A model generated the notes under the pieces. It saw only the letters and a program-made list of their open reading frames with translations, made no database searches and was not told where the DNA came from. 6,585 bases of DNA, from NCBI GenBank assembly GCA_025455445.1, contig JALOMN010000091.1, positions 1-6,585 on the forward strand. Reading direction: 5' to 3'. The stretch is from Cyclobacteriaceae bacterium. GTDB taxonomy: Bacteria > Bacteroidota > Bacteroidia > Cytophagales > Cyclobacteriaceae. Position numbers and translations under genes: made by a program. Positions 4,314-6,585 of this stretch are shown here, piece after piece (position 1 is the stretch's first letter; each line of letters starts with the position of its first letter).

Positions 4314-6585
4314 AAAGAATAATATGGTTTATTTTGATTATGCTGGCGGTGATATCAATTTCACACGCTCAGCAATTCAGGAAAATATCCCAGTTGAATA
4401 TCGATGAACCACTCACCGATATTCAAGCTGAGTGGGTAGCGCTGGATCGCGACACATTGTTGGATTTGGTAGTAACAGGGATTGCAGCCAATGGCCAGAT
4501 GAAAATTATTACGTACCAAAACAATAAGGGCGAATCGCTTGTAAAAAAAGTCACCCAACTCACCGGCTTCAAAAGCGGAACGATTCAATTATCAGACTGG
4601 AATGGAGACAACTTGATAGATGTAATGGTGGCAGGTAAAACGCTGCTCAATACCGATGCGCTGTTTGTTTTTGAGAATAAGGGAGATTTTACATTCGCTA
4701 AAAGCTCTTCTAAATTATTAGATCATGCATCACTTTTTCGAATTGCAGATCTTGATCAGGACGGAAAGTTAGATGTGATTACCAGCGGCACACAAAACAC
4801 AACTTCATTTCTCCGGATTTATCAACATACAACCTCAGGACTTACGCTGGCTTTTGATACGCTTGGCATAACTACAACCGACATTGAGGTGTTCGATTTT
4901 AACAAAAATGGTAAAAACGATTTCATCTTATCCGGATCAAATGCAGCACAACTTCCCGCCATGTTGCTATTTACCAATAAGGGTAATTTTAGGTTTGTCA
5001 TCCAACCATTGCCTCGTGCGGTAGAAGGCAGGATTTCTGCAATCGATGATAATGGAGATGGATTATTTGATTTGATGGCGGTAGGAAAAGATGAATCAAA
5101 CCAATACATCAACCGAATCTGGTTAAATAAAACCGACAGCTTCAGCATACGGGATACATATCCTTCCTTGCAAAGCGCAGAAATTTTTACCGGTGATATG
5201 AACTCCGATGGCCTGGCAGATCAATTAATTTATGGATATGATGTGCAGGTTAAAAAAGTTAATACTATTTACGCACAAAGTCGTTTAATTACTAAGCTTG
5301 ATACGCTGGGGTTAGTCACTCAACGCATGGGTGATTTTGATCGTGATGGCGATCTCGATCTGTTCCAGGTGATAGATTCTTTAAATCAACAATGGTTAAA
5401 GATCTATGAATACGAGAATACAATTGAGAATCAAAAGCCCGGAATCCCAACCAATGCATTTGCGATTTCAGCATTCAATAAGACGTTTATTTATTGGGAA
5501 GCTCCGCAAGATGATCTTACCAGCAGAGTATCGATTACATATGACCTTTGGTTGGGTACAGCGCAGTCAACACTGATTCCGGCTACGTTTGATCTTACCA
5601 GTAAACGCAGGATGACCGTATCACATGGAAATGCGGGAACCAATACTTCTCAGATTATTGAAGGTCTTACCGACAACCGCTATTTCTACCAGATTCAATC
5701 AGTAGATAATGCGTATAACGGTGGCTATAATATTTGTATCGGAGGCGTAGTGCCTTGTTTCGATTTGGCTACTAAAGATGTGCAGGTATGTAAAGATGAG
5801 GAGGTCACATTAGTTTCAGCCACAGAAGCATATTGGTTCTCTCTTACACGGGGTTTTCTGGGTGTATTTGATTCGCTTCAATTTACAGCCATCGAGAATG
5901 ATACGATATTTTCATTCGTGCCTCAAGGGGCTGATTGCTCAAAGAATACAGTGTGGTTGATTAATGTGAATGAAGGGCCCGCTGCTGAAAAGGAAATTAT
6001 TTATGCGTGCGAAAACAAACCAATTAAATTAGGAATTGCACCCGGCTGGGAGAAGGTATCGTGGAATACCGTTCCGCCTGTCACCGGCCAAGACACTATC
6101 AGTTTTATTCTTAAGAAAGACGAGGTGATTAAAGTGAGTGCGCAAAGTCAAAGCGGTTGTGACTATCAAAAAGAATTTACCATTCGGGTGAGTAAGCCAC
6201 AATTGAAATTAAATGGTGAAGTGTTTCAAATTCTGAAGGGTAATTCTGTGCAGCTGGAAGCTACCAGCACGGCCACACAATTTAAATGGTCACCTGCTGC
6301 AGGTTTGAGTAATGATGCTATATTTAACCCGGTTGCCGCTCCCTTGCAAACAATTGAATATACAGTATTGGCAACGGATTCGGTGGGTTGCACGATTGAT
6401 GCACGTGTGCAAATACAGGTTGAAGAAACCGCGTTTGTCCCCAATCTGTTTACGCCTAATGGAGACGGAAAAAACGATCAGCTTTTGGTATATGGTCTTA
6501 CCACTGCATCGTCTTTCTCATTTATGATTTATAATCGTGAAGGAAACGTGATGTATGAAACCAGTGATATCCAACAGGCAACCAG
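4310..6585 (+). CDS. T9SS-secreted protein: FG-GAP/VCBS beta-propeller, Fn3-like and Ig-like domains, type B sorting domain (3'-truncated)
   Basis: An open frame of 758 codons that continues beyond the window. Domain order: (1) signal peptide, residues 1-20, with Lys-Arg, a hydrophobic core (WFILIMLAVISI) and a probable cut after SHA; (2) seven repeats of about 50 residues, each with an Asp-rich loop such as DLDQDGKLD or DFDRDGDLD, fitting an FG-GAP/VCBS beta-propeller; (3) a fibronectin-III-like domain, about 374-470 (IYWEAP near its start, NRYFYQIQSVDNAYNGG at its end); (4) two Cys-containing Ig/PKD-like segments, about 490-558 and 560-629 (VQVCKDEEVTL, IYACENKPIKL); (5) a third Ig/PKD-like domain, about 630-706 (FKWSPAAGLSN, IEYTVLATDSVGC); (6) the start of the gliding-motility-associated C-terminal domain at 709 (FVPNLFTPNGDGKNDQ, then FMIYNREGNVMYE), the T9SS type B sorting signal. 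This domain is usually about 90 residues, so roughly 40 more are expected. The protein is probably exported to the cell surface or medium. No catalytic motif was seen, so binding or sensing is more likely than catalysis. Confidence 0.92.
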   Translation, partial: MKRIIWFILIMLAVISISHAQQFRKISQLNIDEPLTDIQAEWVALDRDTLLDLVVTGIAANGQMKIITYQNNKGESLVKKVTQLTGFKSGTIQLSDWNGDNLIDVMVAGKTLLNTDALFVFENKGDFTFAKSSSKLLDHASLFRIADLDQDGKLDVITSGTQNTTSFLRIYQHTTSGLTLAFDTLGITTTDIEVFDFNKNGKNDFILSGSNAAQLPAMLLFTNKGNFRFVIQPLPRAVEGRISAIDDNGDGLFDLMAVGKDESNQYINRIWLNKTDSFSIRDTYPSLQSAEIFTGDMNSDGLADQLIYGYDVQVKKVNTIYAQSRLITKLDTLGLVTQRMGDFDRDGDLDLFQVIDSLNQQWLKIYEYENTIENQKPGIPTNAFAISAFNKTFIYWEAPQDDLTSRVSITYDLWLGTAQSTLIPATFDLTSKRRMTVSHGNAGTNTSQIIEGLTDNRYFYQIQSVDNAYNGGYNICIGGVVPCFDLATKDVQVCKDEEVTLVSATEAYWFSLTRGFLGVFDSLQFTAIENDTIFSFVPQGADCSKNTVWLINVNEGPAAEKEIIYACENKPIKLGIAPGWEKVSWNTVPPVTGQDTISFILKKDEVIKVSAQSQSGCDYQKEFTIRVSKPQLKLNGEVFQILKGNSVQLEATSTATQFKWSPAAGLSNDAIFNPVAAPLQTIEYTVLATDSVGCTIDARVQIQVEETAFVPNLFTPNGDGKNDQLLVYGLTTASSFSFMIYNREGNVMYETSDIQQAT
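4439..5359 (+). repeat. Seven protein-level calcium-loop repeats (FG-GAP/VCBS-like blades)
   Basis: Asp-rich loops of the form D-x-D/N-x-D/N-G-x-x-D begin at residues 44, 96, 147, 196, 246, 296 and 342 of the secreted protein, a period of 46-52 residues. The sequences are ALDRDTLLD, DWNGDNLID, DLDQDGKLD, DFNKNGKND, DDNGDGLFD, DMNSDGLAD and DFDRDGDLD. Each is followed by a hydrophobic strand (for example VMVAG, VITSG, FILSG, LMAVG). The first copy has lost Asp1 and Gly6, and the second lacks Gly6. In this family such loops bind calcium, and seven copies match a closed seven-bladed propeller. The repeats are diverged at DNA level, so recent duplication is not indicated. Confidence 0.85.

Noticed and set aside
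4361..5148. - strand open frames of 75 and 108 codons inside the propeller gene
   Set aside because: The + strand frame here has a signal peptide and seven regular repeats, so the antisense frames are chance products.
6226..6527. Short open frames on both strands near the right end
   Set aside because: They overlap the Ig-like and sorting-domain part of the secreted protein, which is open through the window end with recognisable motifs.
1..6585. CRISPR arrays, tRNA or rRNA genes, insertion sequences or prophage genes
   Set aside because: No regularly spaced DNA repeats, cloverleaf candidates, transposase motifs or terminal inverted repeats were found on either strand.

Overview
The window looks like chromosomal DNA from a Bacteroidota member, probably a free-living Cytophagales-type bacterium. 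The strongest sign is the last gene: it encodes an exported multidomain protein that ends in the gliding-motility-associated (type B) sorting domain of the type IX secretion system (T9SS), which is confined to this phylum. A TonB C-terminal domain of the Bacteroidota style, weak or absent Shine-Dalgarno sequences and moderate to low GC content agree with this. The genus cannot be told from the sequence.

Left part (1-1123): the 3' portion of a glycoside hydrolase family 30 gene runs in from outside the window on the + strand and keeps both catalytic glutamates. It ends at 989. A 12-bp inverted repeat at 1058-1093 follows and probably serves as a shared terminator for this gene and the convergent pair on the other strand.

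Middle (1124-2579, - strand): a two-gene unit transcribed right to left. The first gene is a close relative of CmoA, the carboxy-S-adenosyl-methionine synthase. Sixteen bases later comes an integral-membrane methyltransferase of the isoprenylcysteine carboxyl methyltransferase / phospholipid methyltransferase type. No cmoB gene, the normal CmoA partner in tRNA wobble-uridine modification, is visible.

A 433-bp divergent intergenic region (2580-3012) separates this pair from the right-hand operon. No gene or RNA was recognised in it.

Right part (3013-6585, + strand): three genes joined by two 4-bp ATGA stop/start overlaps. They are an ECF-type sigma factor, a single-pass membrane protein with a short cytoplasmic N-terminus and a periplasmic TonB C-terminal domain, and a long secreted protein cut by the window end. 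The secreted protein has a signal peptide, seven FG-GAP/VCBS-like calcium-loop repeats (probably a seven-bladed beta-propeller), a fibronectin-III-like domain, about three Ig/PKD-like domains and the start of the T9SS type B sorting domain. The tight coupling suggests, without proving, that the three products form one trans-envelope system: a surface-exposed sensor or adhesin, a membrane protein that could double as an anti-sigma factor, and the sigma factor. This is the most interesting part of the window.
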